Below are positions 24,900-33,828 of a stretch of DNA of 34,166 nt, one piece after another. Location of the stretch: contig JADLBC010000010.1 in assembly GCA_020847985.1 (NCBI GenBank), positions 1-34,166 of the forward strand. The letters are read 5' to 3'. Position 1 is the first letter of the stretch, and each line of letters starts with the position of its first letter. The notes beneath the pieces are model-generated. The model saw only the letters and a list, made by a program, of their open reading frames with translations. It was not told the DNA's origin and made no database searches. The position numbers and the translations under genes are program-made. Source of the stretch: Dehalococcoidia bacterium. Its GTDB lineage: Bacteria; Chloroflexota; Dehalococcoidia; Tepidiformales; Tepidiformaceae.

Positions 24900-25352
24900 G
24901 AGTTCATCGGGATCGGCTACCAGGAACTCCTGCTGATACTGGTGCTGCTGCTGGTCGTTGTCGGGCCGGAGCGGTTGCCGGGCATGGCGTACCAGATTGG
25001 CCGCGCCGTGCGCCAGATGCAGCAGTATGCGCGCGCCGTGCGGGACGAGTTCAGCGGCGAAATCGCGTACATCGAAGAGCAGTACAAGACGGTGCGCGGC
25101 GAGGTCGACCAGGCCCGCCGTGACCTCCGCGATCAGCAGACGCAGCTCGAATCGGAGATGCGCGACACGGCGGCCTCGCTGCAGGTGCCGGAACTCACCG
25201 GTGCGGCGAACGGCAGCACGCCGGCGGCGGAGCCTTCGACCGTGGCCATGGAGAACGCGGCGGCGCTTTCGGAGTACGGCATGCCGGATGACCCGAAACC
25301 GGAAGTGAAGCCCGACGGCGGCGGGGCGAAGCCTAGCCCCCTGGTGTTCTGA
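24897..25352 (+). CDS. tatA: Twin-arginine translocase TatA/TatB family subunit
   Basis: Pore/adaptor subunit of the Tat system for folded proteins. From the CTG at 24897 the protein opens EFIGIGYQELLLILVLLL then VVVGPERLPG, an exact match to the family's N-terminal helix and hinge. An amphipathic helix (YQIGRAVRQMQQYARAVRDE) and a long coiled, then Pro/Ala-rich tail follow. At 151 residues it is closer to TatB in length. A start at the GTG of 24942 would remove half the membrane helix and is rejected. tatC follows after 5 nt. TatA versus TatB cannot be settled from sequence alone. Confidence 0.88.
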   Translation: MEFIGIGYQELLLILVLLLVVVGPERLPGMAYQIGRAVRQMQQYARAVRDEFSGEIAYIEEQYKTVRGEVDQARRDLRDQQTQLESEMRDTAASLQVPELTGAANGSTPAAEPSTVAMENAAALSEYGMPDDPKPEVKPDGGGAKPSPLVF

Positions 25353-25357
25353 CGGCG

Positions 25358-26158
25358 ATGGCGGTGGAAGCGAAACCCCTGTTCGGTTCGGAAGGCGGCG
25401 CCGGCGACATGACGTTGCTGGAGCACCTGAAGGAGCTCCGCAACCGCGTGATCGTGGCGGCGGTGGCGCTCCTGCTGGGTACGCTCGTTTCGTTCTATTT
25501 TTGGGAGACGATTGTCGGCTGGCTGCTGATGCCGGCGCGGGACAAATACGACCCGAACTTCGGTCTCGCGGTTTTCGGCCCGACGGAAACGATCGGCGTG
25601 CTGTTCAAGGTGGGCCTGTACGGGGGGATGATCATCGCCTCGCCGGTGGTGATCTACGAGTTGCTGGCGTTCATCGTGCCGGGGCTGACGCCGGGCGAGC
25701 GGAAGCTGCTGCTGCCGGGCCTGTTCGGGGTGGCGTTGTTCCTGCTCGCGGGGATGGCGTTCGCGTACTGGATCATCCTGCCGGCGTCGCTGGGGTTCCT
25801 TTTGGACTTCGGTGGCGACAACTTCAACCCGGTGATCGGCGCGAAACAGTACATGGACTTCGCGCTGCGCATCATCTTCTGGGTGGGCGTGTCGTTTGAG
25901 CTACCGATGGTGATCGCGCTGGCGGCGAAGCTGAGGCTGGTGCGGGCGCGCCAACTGATCCATTTCTGGCGGTACGCGATCATCATCATCTTCATCATCG
26001 CGGCGGTGGTGACGCCGACGCCGGACCCGCTGACACAGACGCTCGTGGCGGGGCCGTTGCTGGGGCTGTACGTGCTGGGTGTGCTGTTCGCGTGGGCGCT
26101 GCAGCCGAAGGGAAAGCCCGCCGAAGCGGCGGCGAACCCGGAGGAGACCACGCCATGA
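25358..26158 (+). CDS. tatC: Sec-independent protein translocase TatC
   Basis: Six-helix membrane receptor for twin-arginine signal peptides. 266 residues with the conserved cytosolic N-terminal HLKELRNR (23-30) and the functional FELP motif (180-183) in the third periplasmic/fourth helix region. Strongly hydrophobic segments are at about 31-50, 84-108, 118-148, 168-190, 206-222 and 226-246. The stop overlaps the ATG of the next gene by 4 nt (ATGA). The pairing with the preceding TatA/B gene gives a minimal Tat system. Confidence 0.96.
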   Translation: MAVEAKPLFGSEGGAGDMTLLEHLKELRNRVIVAAVALLLGTLVSFYFWETIVGWLLMPARDKYDPNFGLAVFGPTETIGVLFKVGLYGGMIIASPVVIYELLAFIVPGLTPGERKLLLPGLFGVALFLLAGMAFAYWIILPASLGFLLDFGGDNFNPVIGAKQYMDFALRIIFWVGVSFELPMVIALAAKLRLVRARQLIHFWRYAIIIIFIIAAVVTPTPDPLTQTLVAGPLLGLYVLGVLFAWALQPKGKPAEAAANPEETTP

Positions 26159-26985
26159 CCGCACGGCCGCGCCTGTCCGGGGGACCGGCGGCGCTGACGG
26201 GGGCCGGGGGCGGGTTCTTCAGCGGGCTCACGGGGGTAGGCGGCGGGGCCATCATGGTGCCGCTGATGACGAGCGTGCTCGGGATGCGCCAGCACGCGGC
26301 GCACGGCACCTCGCTGATCGTGATCATCTTCTCGGCGAGCGCGAGCGCGGTGGTATACGCCGCCCGGGAGGGTGTGGCCTGGGGGCTGGTGGCGGCGCTG
26401 CTGCCGGCCTCGGTGGTGGGCGCCTATGCGGGCGCGCGGATGGTGCAGGTCGTGCCGGCCTCGCGGCTCAAGCAGGCGTTCGGGGTGTTCGTGCTCTGCC
26501 TCGGATTCCGGCTGCTGCTGTGGCCTTCGGTCGAGCCGCTGTTCGCCGTCTCGGGAACGGGCGAGGCGCCCATCGGTGGGGGCATCGGGTTCGCGGGCGG
26601 GTGCCTTTCCGGTGCGCTGGGGGTGGGCGGCGGCGCGATCTTCGTGCCCGCGCTGGTGCTCCTGCTGGGTGCCGAACAGCACGAAGCCCAGGGCGCGTCG
26701 CTCTGCGTGATCGTGGCGGCGGCGATGGTTGGCGCTGCAACGCATCGCAAGCACGGCTCGGTGGACATGAAGGTCGCGCGCTGGGTGGTGCCGGCGGCGG
26801 TACCGGCGGGAGTGGCGGGCGCGTGGATAGCCTCGGGGTTGCATGCGGCGACGCTGCAGCGGGTGTTCGCGGTCGTGGCGGTGGGCATCGGCATCCAGGT
26901 AGTGGTGACGGCGACGCGGGCGGTTCGCCGCGAACAGCGGACGGCCGAACCGCTGCCCCCGGGCGCCGCGGAGACGGCGGTATGA
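26155..26985 (+). CDS. Sulfite exporter TauE/SafE-family permease
   Basis: TSUP-family transporter, 276 residues, with the duplicated signature GLTGVGGGAIMVPLM (N-terminal half) and GALGVGGGAIFVPALV (C-terminal half) and about eight hydrophobic segments. The substrate is unknown. The ATG at 26155 overlaps the tatC stop, and its own stop overlaps the udg ATG, so it is embedded in a tightly coupled run. It is only distantly similar to the TSUP gene at 15178. Confidence 0.88.
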   Translation: MTARPRLSGGPAALTGAGGGFFSGLTGVGGGAIMVPLMTSVLGMRQHAAHGTSLIVIIFSASASAVVYAAREGVAWGLVAALLPASVVGAYAGARMVQVVPASRLKQAFGVFVLCLGFRLLLWPSVEPLFAVSGTGEAPIGGGIGFAGGCLSGALGVGGGAIFVPALVLLLGAEQHEAQGASLCVIVAAAMVGAATHRKHGSVDMKVARWVVPAAVPAGVAGAWIASGLHAATLQRVFAVVAVGIGIQVVVTATRAVRREQRTAEPLPPGAAETAV

Positions 26986-27761
26986 GTACCGCGGCGGCCG
27001 AACGGCTGTACGAACGGGTGCGCGCGTGCGACCTCTGCCCGCTGTGGAAGACGCGGACGAACGCGGTGCCCGGCGAGGGGCCGATCGATGCGGAGGTGAT
27101 GTTCATCGGCGAGGCGCCGGGGGTGAACGAAGACCGGCAAGGGCGTCCCTTCGTGGGGGCCGCCGGGCAGTTCCTCGATGAGCTTTTCGCGGCGGCGGGC
27201 CTTTCGCGGCAGGGTGTGTACATCTGCAACGTGCTCAAGTGCCGGCCGCCGGCGAACCGCGACCCGATGCCGGGTGAGATCGACGCCTGCCGGGACTACC
27301 TGGATGAGCAGATCGACATCGTGGACCCGCTGGTGATCGTGACGCTGGGGCGCTTTTCGATGGCGAAGTTCTTCCCGAACCAGACGATTTCGCGCATTCA
27401 CGGGCAGGCCAGGGAAGCGGCGGGCCGGTTCTACGTGCCGATGTACCACCCGGCGGCGGCGCTGCACCAGGGGAGCCTGCGGCAGGTCATCCTCAACGAC
27501 TTCGCGAAGCTGCCGGCGCTGCTGGAACGGGCGCGGAAGGCGGAAGTGCGCCCGGCGCCGCCGCTGCCGATGGCACTGAGCGAGCCGCCCGATTCGCAGC
27601 CTTCGCCGCGGTCCGATTCGCGCCCAACTGATTCACCCATCGCGGATGCGCCGATCGAGGCTGCGCCGCCTTCGCATGCTGAAGCAACGGAACAACCAGA
27701 ACCGTTCGCGCCGGAGACGGCGGCGGCGGGCCGCCCCACACAGATTCGTCTTTTCGACTGA
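26982..27761 (+). CDS. Family 4 (Fe-S) uracil-DNA glycosylase with C-terminal tail
   Basis: Removes uracil from DNA. 259 residues. The catalytic domain (about 1-185) has GEAPG (43-47) followed by DRQGRPFVGAAG, and MYHPAA with H156. Four cysteines at C16, C19, C87 and C103 match the 4Fe-4S ligands of family 4 enzymes from thermophiles. Residues about 188-250 are Pro/Ser/Ala-rich and likely disordered, ending in TQIRLFD, which resembles a bacterial sliding-clamp-binding peptide (consensus QLxLF). The ATG overlaps the upstream stop. The tail is not part of the minimal family length. Confidence 0.93.
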   Translation: MSTAAAERLYERVRACDLCPLWKTRTNAVPGEGPIDAEVMFIGEAPGVNEDRQGRPFVGAAGQFLDELFAAAGLSRQGVYICNVLKCRPPANRDPMPGEIDACRDYLDEQIDIVDPLVIVTLGRFSMAKFFPNQTISRIHGQAREAAGRFYVPMYHPAAALHQGSLRQVILNDFAKLPALLERARKAEVRPAPPLPMALSEPPDSQPSPRSDSRPTDSPIADAPIEAAPPSHAEATEQPEPFAPETAAAGRPTQIRLFD

Positions 27762-27781
27762 AGGAAGCAGAAACAAGGTAC

Positions 27782-29437
27782 ATGGCAAAGACAGCACTAC
27801 GGGTCATTCCGCTCGGCGGTCTCGGGGAGATCGGCCGCAACATGATGCTCATCGAGTATGGGGACGACATCATCGTCGTCGATGTGGGGTTGATGTTCCC
27901 CGAAGAGGAGATGCTGGGGGTCGACCTCGTGATCCCCGACTTCACGTATCTGCGGGAGCACGCGAACAAGCTGCGGGCGGTGTTCCTCACGCATGGGCAC
28001 GAGGACCACGTGGGCGCGCTCCCGTACTTCTTCCGGGAGTTCAAGTGCCCGGTCTATAGCAGCAAGCTCACGGACGGGCTGATCCGGGTGAAGCTGGCGG
28101 AGCACCGGCAGCTGGCGCAGGCGGAACTGCACGTGGTGGCGCCGGGCGAGGCCGTGCAGGCGGGCGTGTTCGAAGTCGAGTTCTTCCCGGTGGCACACAG
28201 CATCCCGGACGCGTGCGGGCTCATCATCCGGACGCCGCTGGGGCCGATCGTGCACACGGGGGACTTCAAGCTCGACCACACGCCGGTGATGGACCAGCAC
28301 ACGGACCTCATCCGGCTGGCGCAGATCGGCGCGGAGGGGTGCCTGCTGCTCTGCGCGGACTCGACGTACGCCGAGCAGGAGGGGTACACACCGAGCGAGC
28401 AACTCGTCGGCGAAGCGCTGCGGAACATCCTCGTGAACGCGAAGGGGCGGGTGATCGTGGCGACGTTCGCATCACTCATCTCGCGCGTGCAGCAGGTGGT
28501 GGATGCGGCGGTGTTCACGAACCGGAAGGTGTTCGTGACGGGCCGTTCGATGATCGACAACGTGGCGATGGCGCGGCAGCTGGGCTACCTGAACGCTCCC
28601 GACGGCGTGATCGTGGGCGTGGAGGAGATGCGGAACACGGCTCCGAGCAAGCTGGTGGTGGTGACGACGGGCAGCCAGGGCGAGCCGACGAGCGCGCTCA
28701 CGCGGATGGCGAACGGCGACCACCGGCATATCACGATCCAGCAGGGCGACACGATCGTGATGTCGGCGACGGCCATCCCGGGGAACGAGCAGGCGGTATA
28801 CCGGAACGTGGACAACCTGTTCCGCCTGGGCGCGGAGGTGCTGTACAACCGCGTTTCGAACATCCACGTGCGGGGGCACGCGAGCCGCGAGGAGTTGAAG
28901 ATCATCCAGGGGCTGCTGCAGCCGGAGTACTTCCTGCCCATCCACGGGGAGTACCGGCACCTGGTGGTGCATTCGCGGCTGGCGGAATCGGTGGGCGTGC
29001 CGAAGGGGAACGCGTTCGTGCTGACCGACGGCGATGTGCTCGAAATCGACGAGGACGAGGCGCGGGTGGCGGGCAAGGTTCCCGCGAGCTACGTGTACGT
29101 CGATGGCACGGGCATCGGCGATGTCGACCAGCAGATCCTGCGCGACCGGACGCACCTTTCGACGGATGGCGTGGTGGTGGTGATGGTGGCGGTGGACAAG
29201 CAGACGGGGAAGCTGACGCGCGCGCCGGAGATCCTGAGCCGCGGGTTCGTGGATGTGGAGGAGCGCGAGGACCTGCTGGAGCGAAGCCGGGCGAAGGTGG
29301 CGGACTGCTTCAAGGGGGCGGAACACTACGCGGAGTTCGGCGACATCAACGGGAGGATCAGGGACGCCCTGAGCAAGTTCCTGTACGATGAGACGCGGCG
29401 AAGGCCGATGGTGCTGACGGTGACGGTCGAGGTCTAG
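27782..29437 (+). CDS. rnj: Ribonuclease J
   Basis: 5'-to-3' exo- and endoribonuclease that matures rRNA and degrades mRNA. 551 residues, the usual size. MBL zinc motif HGHEDH at 71-76; further family motifs are HSIPDACGL, HTGDFKLD, ADSTYAEQEGYTPSE, TGSQGEP and HVRGHASREELKI. The C-terminal domain present in RNase J (after about 450) is included. AAGG lies a few bases before the ATG. It follows udg by 20 nt and precedes ftsK by 70 nt. Confidence 0.95.
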   Translation: MAKTALRVIPLGGLGEIGRNMMLIEYGDDIIVVDVGLMFPEEEMLGVDLVIPDFTYLREHANKLRAVFLTHGHEDHVGALPYFFREFKCPVYSSKLTDGLIRVKLAEHRQLAQAELHVVAPGEAVQAGVFEVEFFPVAHSIPDACGLIIRTPLGPIVHTGDFKLDHTPVMDQHTDLIRLAQIGAEGCLLLCADSTYAEQEGYTPSEQLVGEALRNILVNAKGRVIVATFASLISRVQQVVDAAVFTNRKVFVTGRSMIDNVAMARQLGYLNAPDGVIVGVEEMRNTAPSKLVVVTTGSQGEPTSALTRMANGDHRHITIQQGDTIVMSATAIPGNEQAVYRNVDNLFRLGAEVLYNRVSNIHVRGHASREELKIIQGLLQPEYFLPIHGEYRHLVVHSRLAESVGVPKGNAFVLTDGDVLEIDEDEARVAGKVPASYVYVDGTGIGDVDQQILRDRTHLSTDGVVVVMVAVDKQTGKLTRAPEILSRGFVDVEEREDLLERSRAKVADCFKGAEHYAEFGDINGRIRDALSKFLYDETRRRPMVLTVTVEV

Positions 29438-29507
29438 TCAGCGCCGGTGTCCTGTGTTTGTTGACCGGGGGCTCGCGGGGTTTGCCGCCGGGTGAAGGAG
29501 AGTGCGC

Positions 29508-32006
29508 ATGACGGCACGCGCACGGACTACGCGACCCCGCGCCCGCGGCGGCAACCGCCGCCGCGGATTCGCGCTGACGTGGCCCAGGGATTGGCGCCGG
29601 CACGGTGCGACCGGTGGCGCGATCGTGGCCATCGCGATCGTGGCGGCGGCGTTCGTGGTCGATTTCGGGGAGCTGACGGCGGGCGCCCGGGATTGGACCA
29701 TCGAGACCTTTGGCGCGGGCTTTTTCATCCTGCTGGCGCTCTCGGCACTGGGGGGGTGGGCGCTCTCGCGGCGGCTGTACGTGCGGCGCGGGCTGTTCGC
29801 GCGGCAGGCGGCGGGCACCATCGCGCTGGGGCTGTTCGCCTGGGGGGCGTTGGGGCTGAATCACGCGAAGTGGACGCTCGGGAGCGTGGATTTCGCGGAG
29901 GTAACACTCGGCGGCCGCGTGGGGCACGCGATCGTTTCGGGGCCGATGGGACTGATCGCGTGGGCCTGCCTGTTCGTGCTCGGGATGGCGCTGGCGGCGC
30001 CGCGTGCGACGCGCTGGTTCGCGCGCAACGCCCCGGAAGGGGTGCGATACGCATGGGCGCGGCGCTGGCCGCACTCCGCGGCGCGCGGGACCGGGCGAGC
30101 CTTCATGACGGTGGGCAAGGCGCTGCTTTCGCTGCTGACTTTCGCCTTCCAGCGGCCGGGCGAGCGCGAGGAGGACGGTCCGGTCATCGGCGGGACCTTG
30201 CGCGAACGGCTGGACATCACGCCGGCGGCATCGCACGAAGCGGAGCCGCGCATCTTCCGGCCGAGCATCGACCCGTCGTCGCCATCCTCGGCGGTGGGGG
30301 CGGGAGCGGCCGCGTACTTCAGCGCGAACAGCGTGGCGGTACTCGAACGGGAGCCGGGGCTCGACATCGAAGAAGAAGAGGAAGCGCCCGCGAGCGAGCC
30401 GGAGGCACCGGAAGCGGCCGAGGAAGCGGAAGCGGGCGAGCCGGAGCAGCTGGTGTTCACGCTCGGACGGCCGGGGGGCTGGGCGCTGCCGGACATGGGG
30501 ATGCTGAACGCGCCGCAGATTAGCCCGAGCCGCCGCCATGACAACGCCGCGCGCGCGCAGCTCATCGTGGACACCCTGGCGAGCTTCGGCGTCGATGCGA
30601 GCGTGGTGGAGGTGAACGAGGGCCCGACGGTCACGCAGTTCGGCGTGGAACCGGGCTGGGAGGTTCGCTACAAGGAGCTTCAGCTCAAGGACGAGCAGGG
30701 CCGGACACGGGTGGGCCCAAGCGGTCGCGCGCAGACGGAACGCGTCGAAGTGGGGCGCACGCGGGTGCGCGTGAACAAGATCACGGCGTTGCAGAACGAC
30801 CTGGCGCTGGCGTTGGCGGCGCCGAGCCTGCGCATCGAGGCGCCGGTGCCGGGACGCGCGATCGTGGGGATCGAAGTGCCGAACGACAGCGCGACGGTGG
30901 TCACGCTGCGGCACGTGATGGAGACGAAGGAGTTCACGGACCTCGAGCGGAAATCGAAGCTGGCGGTGGCCCTCGGCAAGGGCGTGGCGGGCACGCCGGT
31001 GGTGGCGGACCTGGCGAAGATGCCGCACCTGCTCATCGCGGGGGCGACGGGCAGCGGCAAGAGCGTGTGCATCAACGCGATCGTCGCGGGGATCATGATG
31101 AACGCGACGCCGGACCAGGTGCGCTTCGTGATGGTGGACCCCAAGCGCGTGGAGCTGACGGCCTACGGGCGCATCCCGCATCTCGCCTTCAGCGAAGTGA
31201 TCGTGGACATGGACAAGGTGGTGGGGACGCTGCAAGCGGTGGTTTCGGAGATGGAGGCGCGCTACAAGAAGTTCGAAGCGGTGGGCGTGCGCAACCTGGA
31301 GGCGTACAACCGGCACCCACGCGTGCTAAAGAAGCTGCCGTTCTGGGTGGTCATCATCGATGAGCTGGCGGACCTGATGATGGTGGCGCCGTTCGAGGTG
31401 GAGAAGCTGATCTGCCGGCTGGCGCAACTCGCGCGGGCGACGGGCATCCACCTGGTGGTGGCGACGCAGCGGCCCTCGGTAGACGTGGTGACGGGGCTGA
31501 TCAAGGCGAACTTCCCGACGCGCATCGCCTTCGCGGTCACTTCGCAGACGGATTCGCGGACGATCCTCGACATGGGTGGCGCGGAGAAGCTGCTCGGGCG
31601 GGGCGACATGCTCTACATGCCGACCGACGCCGCCAAGCCCATTCGCATCCAGGGCGTGTACGTCTCCGACGCCGAAGTGGAACGGCTGGTGGAGTTCTGG
31701 ACCGACGAGCGCTTCAGCGAACTGGCCCCGGAGACGGCGGACGACCTGCTGGAGAAGGCGCTGGTCGAGTTGAACGGCGGCGAGGAGATCGACATCGAGG
31801 AGGACGACCCGATCGTGAAGCGCGCGCGGGAGCTGGCGATGGAGCATCAGCGGGTGTCGCCTTCGCTGTTCCAGCGGCGGCTGCGCGTGGGTTATGTGAA
31901 GGCGGCGAGGCTCATCGACCTGCTGGCCGACGAGGGAGTCGTCGGGCCGCGGGAGGAAGGCGAATCGCGGACCGTCCTGGTGAGGGCGGGAGACCGCTTC
32001 GATTGA
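29508..32006 (+). CDS. ftsK: DNA translocase FtsK/SpoIIIE family
   Basis: Septal DNA pump that clears chromosomes from the division site. 832 residues. An Arg-rich N terminus leads into about four membrane helices (between residues 35 and 165), then a Glu/Ala/Pro-rich linker (about 220-330), shorter than in E. coli. The motor has Walker A GATGSGKS (512-519) and Walker B VVIIDE (614-619), with TQRPSVDVVTG and the RecA-like core intact. The winged-helix gamma domain that reads KOPS/SRS sites is at the C terminus (about 765-832; VSPSLFQRRLRVGYVKAARL). The ATG at 29508 has AAGGAG 7 nt upstream. A GTG two codons earlier is less well placed. Confidence 0.95.
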   Translation: MTARARTTRPRARGGNRRRGFALTWPRDWRRHGATGGAIVAIAIVAAAFVVDFGELTAGARDWTIETFGAGFFILLALSALGGWALSRRLYVRRGLFARQAAGTIALGLFAWGALGLNHAKWTLGSVDFAEVTLGGRVGHAIVSGPMGLIAWACLFVLGMALAAPRATRWFARNAPEGVRYAWARRWPHSAARGTGRAFMTVGKALLSLLTFAFQRPGEREEDGPVIGGTLRERLDITPAASHEAEPRIFRPSIDPSSPSSAVGAGAAAYFSANSVAVLEREPGLDIEEEEEAPASEPEAPEAAEEAEAGEPEQLVFTLGRPGGWALPDMGMLNAPQISPSRRHDNAARAQLIVDTLASFGVDASVVEVNEGPTVTQFGVEPGWEVRYKELQLKDEQGRTRVGPSGRAQTERVEVGRTRVRVNKITALQNDLALALAAPSLRIEAPVPGRAIVGIEVPNDSATVVTLRHVMETKEFTDLERKSKLAVALGKGVAGTPVVADLAKMPHLLIAGATGSGKSVCINAIVAGIMMNATPDQVRFVMVDPKRVELTAYGRIPHLAFSEVIVDMDKVVGTLQAVVSEMEARYKKFEAVGVRNLEAYNRHPRVLKKLPFWVVIIDELADLMMVAPFEVEKLICRLAQLARATGIHLVVATQRPSVDVVTGLIKANFPTRIAFAVTSQTDSRTILDMGGAEKLLGRGDMLYMPTDAAKPIRIQGVYVSDAEVERLVEFWTDERFSELAPETADDLLEKALVELNGGEEIDIEEDDPIVKRARELAMEHQRVSPSLFQRRLRVGYVKAARLIDLLADEGVVGPREEGESRTVLVRAGDRFD

Positions 32007-32019
32007 TAGACTGAGAACG

Positions 32020-33828
32020 ATGGTGAAGACGATCCGCGGAATCTTGCGACGGGGCGAAGGCGAAGTGACGCCGCCGCCCGAGCCGCCGCACGAGCATTGC
32101 CTTTCGTGCGGTGCGGACCTGGAAGGGTCTCGTTCGTACGAACGGTACCGGGTGTGCCACGCGTGCGGGTTCCATTTCCACCTCTCGGCGCGCGAACGGA
32201 TCGCGACGCTGCTCGACCCGGGGAGCTTCGACGAATCGGACCGGGGGGTGACGGCGATTGACCCGCTGTCGTTCGCGGACCGGCACTCATACCGGTCGCG
32301 GGTGATCAGCGCGCAGCGGCGCACAGGGCTGGCGGAAGCGGCGCTGACGGGCCGCGGGACGCTCTTTGGGCGCGAGATCGTGGTCGCGGTGGTGGATTTC
32401 GCCTTCCTCGGTGGGTCGATTGGTGTCGCGGCGGGCGAACGGCTCGCGCGGGCGTTCGAGAAGGCGGCGTCTCGGCGGGTGGCGGTGGTGACGGTGTGCT
32501 CGACTTCGGGTACGCGGATGCAGGAGGGGCTGCTGGCCCTGATGCAGGCGCCCCGGGTGGCGGCGGCGGCGCGGCGCCACAGCCGGCTGGGGCTGCCGCA
32601 CCTCGCGGTGGTGACGGACCCGACGACGGGGTCGGCGTATTCGGGCTTTGTGAACCTCGCGGACGTGATCGTGGCCGAGCCGAACGCGCTCATGGGCTAC
32701 GCGGCGCTGCGGGCGCTGCAAGAAGAAGCGGGCGATGACCTGCCGGCCGGATCGCACACTTCGGAATCGCACCTGCAGGCGGGGCTCATCGACGCGGTGG
32801 TGGCACGGCCGCAGCTGCGGGACACGCTCGCGCTGCTGCTCGACCTGCTGCAGAGCGACTACCGCCTGAGCGCGGGCGACCACGTACAGCACGGACACCT
32901 GCAGCACAGCCCGCACGGGGCGTGGGCGCAGGTGCAGCTTTCGCGGCATTCAGAGCGGCCAACGGCGCCGGACCTCATCCCGCGGATGACGACGTCGTTC
33001 TTCGAACTACACGGCGACCGCATGGGTACGGACGACCGCTGCATCATCACGGGCGTGGGTTCGCTCGCGGGCGAAGCGGCGGTGATTGTGGGGCAGAACC
33101 GGCCGCACACGGCGAACGAAGCCGATGGCTGGGTGCGCCCGGGCGGGTTCCGCAAGGCGAAGCGCGCGATGGAGCTGGCGGCGAAGTTCAACCTGCCGGT
33201 GGTCACGCTCGTGGACACGGCGGGGGCGCACCCGGGGATCGAAAGCGAGCAGGCGGGCCTCGGGCACGCGATCGCGGAGTGCATGGCGACGATGCTCGAA
33301 ATCCCGGTGCCGACGGTGGCGGTGATCACGGGCGAGGGGAACAGCGAGGGGGCGATGGCGCTGGCCGTCGCGGACCGGGTGCTGATGCTCGACAACGCCG
33401 TGTACGAAGTGATCCGGCCGGAAGAGGCGGCGCGCATCCTCTTTGGGGAACCTTCGAAGGCGGGCGAGGCGGCCGAGCGGCTGCGCATCACTTCGCATGA
33501 CTGCCTGCGGCTGGGCATCGCGGACGCGACGGTGCCGGAGCCGGGCGATGGGGCGCACACGAACCACCAGGAGACGGCGCAGCTCATCCGCCGGGCGGTG
33601 ATCCGCGAACTGACGCGGCTGCAGCGGCTGCGGGCGAAGAAGCTCGTAGAGAAGCGCTACGAGCGGTACCGCGAGATCGGTTGGACGCGTTCATGCGTGC
33701 GGGGGACGCTGGAACGGCGGCTTGCGCACCTGTTCGACCGCGTGGGCGCGGCGAAGGAACGGTTGCGCGGGCGGACCTCGCCGTTTCGCCGCAAGGACGA
33801 CGTGGACGTGACGGATATACCGGTGTAG
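32020..33828 (+). CDS. accDA: Fused acetyl-CoA carboxylase carboxyltransferase AccD-AccA
   Basis: Single polypeptide holding both carboxyltransferase subunits; it moves CO2 from carboxybiotin to acetyl-CoA, making malonyl-CoA for FabD. 602 residues. The beta half (about 1-295) starts with the C4 zinc ribbon (C27, C30, C46, C49) and has TSGTRMQEGLLALMQ. The alpha half (about 315-602) has QNRPHTANEADGWVRPGGF (split from its neighbours) and TLVDTAGAHPGIESEQ, with GEGNSEGAMAL. The joint (about 290-320) is His/Gln/Ser-rich. It begins 13 nt after ftsK. The biotin carrier and biotin carboxylase genes are not in the window. Its stop codon lies in the left arm of an inverted repeat. Confidence 0.93.
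   Translation: MVKTIRGILRRGEGEVTPPPEPPHEHCLSCGADLEGSRSYERYRVCHACGFHFHLSARERIATLLDPGSFDESDRGVTAIDPLSFADRHSYRSRVISAQRRTGLAEAALTGRGTLFGREIVVAVVDFAFLGGSIGVAAGERLARAFEKAASRRVAVVTVCSTSGTRMQEGLLALMQAPRVAAAARRHSRLGLPHLAVVTDPTTGSAYSGFVNLADVIVAEPNALMGYAALRALQEEAGDDLPAGSHTSESHLQAGLIDAVVARPQLRDTLALLLDLLQSDYRLSAGDHVQHGHLQHSPHGAWAQVQLSRHSERPTAPDLIPRMTTSFFELHGDRMGTDDRCIITGVGSLAGEAAVIVGQNRPHTANEADGWVRPGGFRKAKRAMELAAKFNLPVVTLVDTAGAHPGIESEQAGLGHAIAECMATMLEIPVPTVAVITGEGNSEGAMALAVADRVLMLDNAVYEVIRPEEAARILFGEPSKAGEAAERLRITSHDCLRLGIADATVPEPGDGAHTNHQETAQLIRRAVIRELTRLQRLRAKKLVEKRYERYREIGWTRSCVRGTLERRLAHLFDRVGAAKERLRGRTSPFRRKDDVDVTDIPV

Noticed and set aside
24942..24944. GTG as start of the TatA/B gene
   Set aside because: It falls inside the membrane helix and lacks a ribosome site, while the strong GGAGGAGG serves the CTG at 24897.
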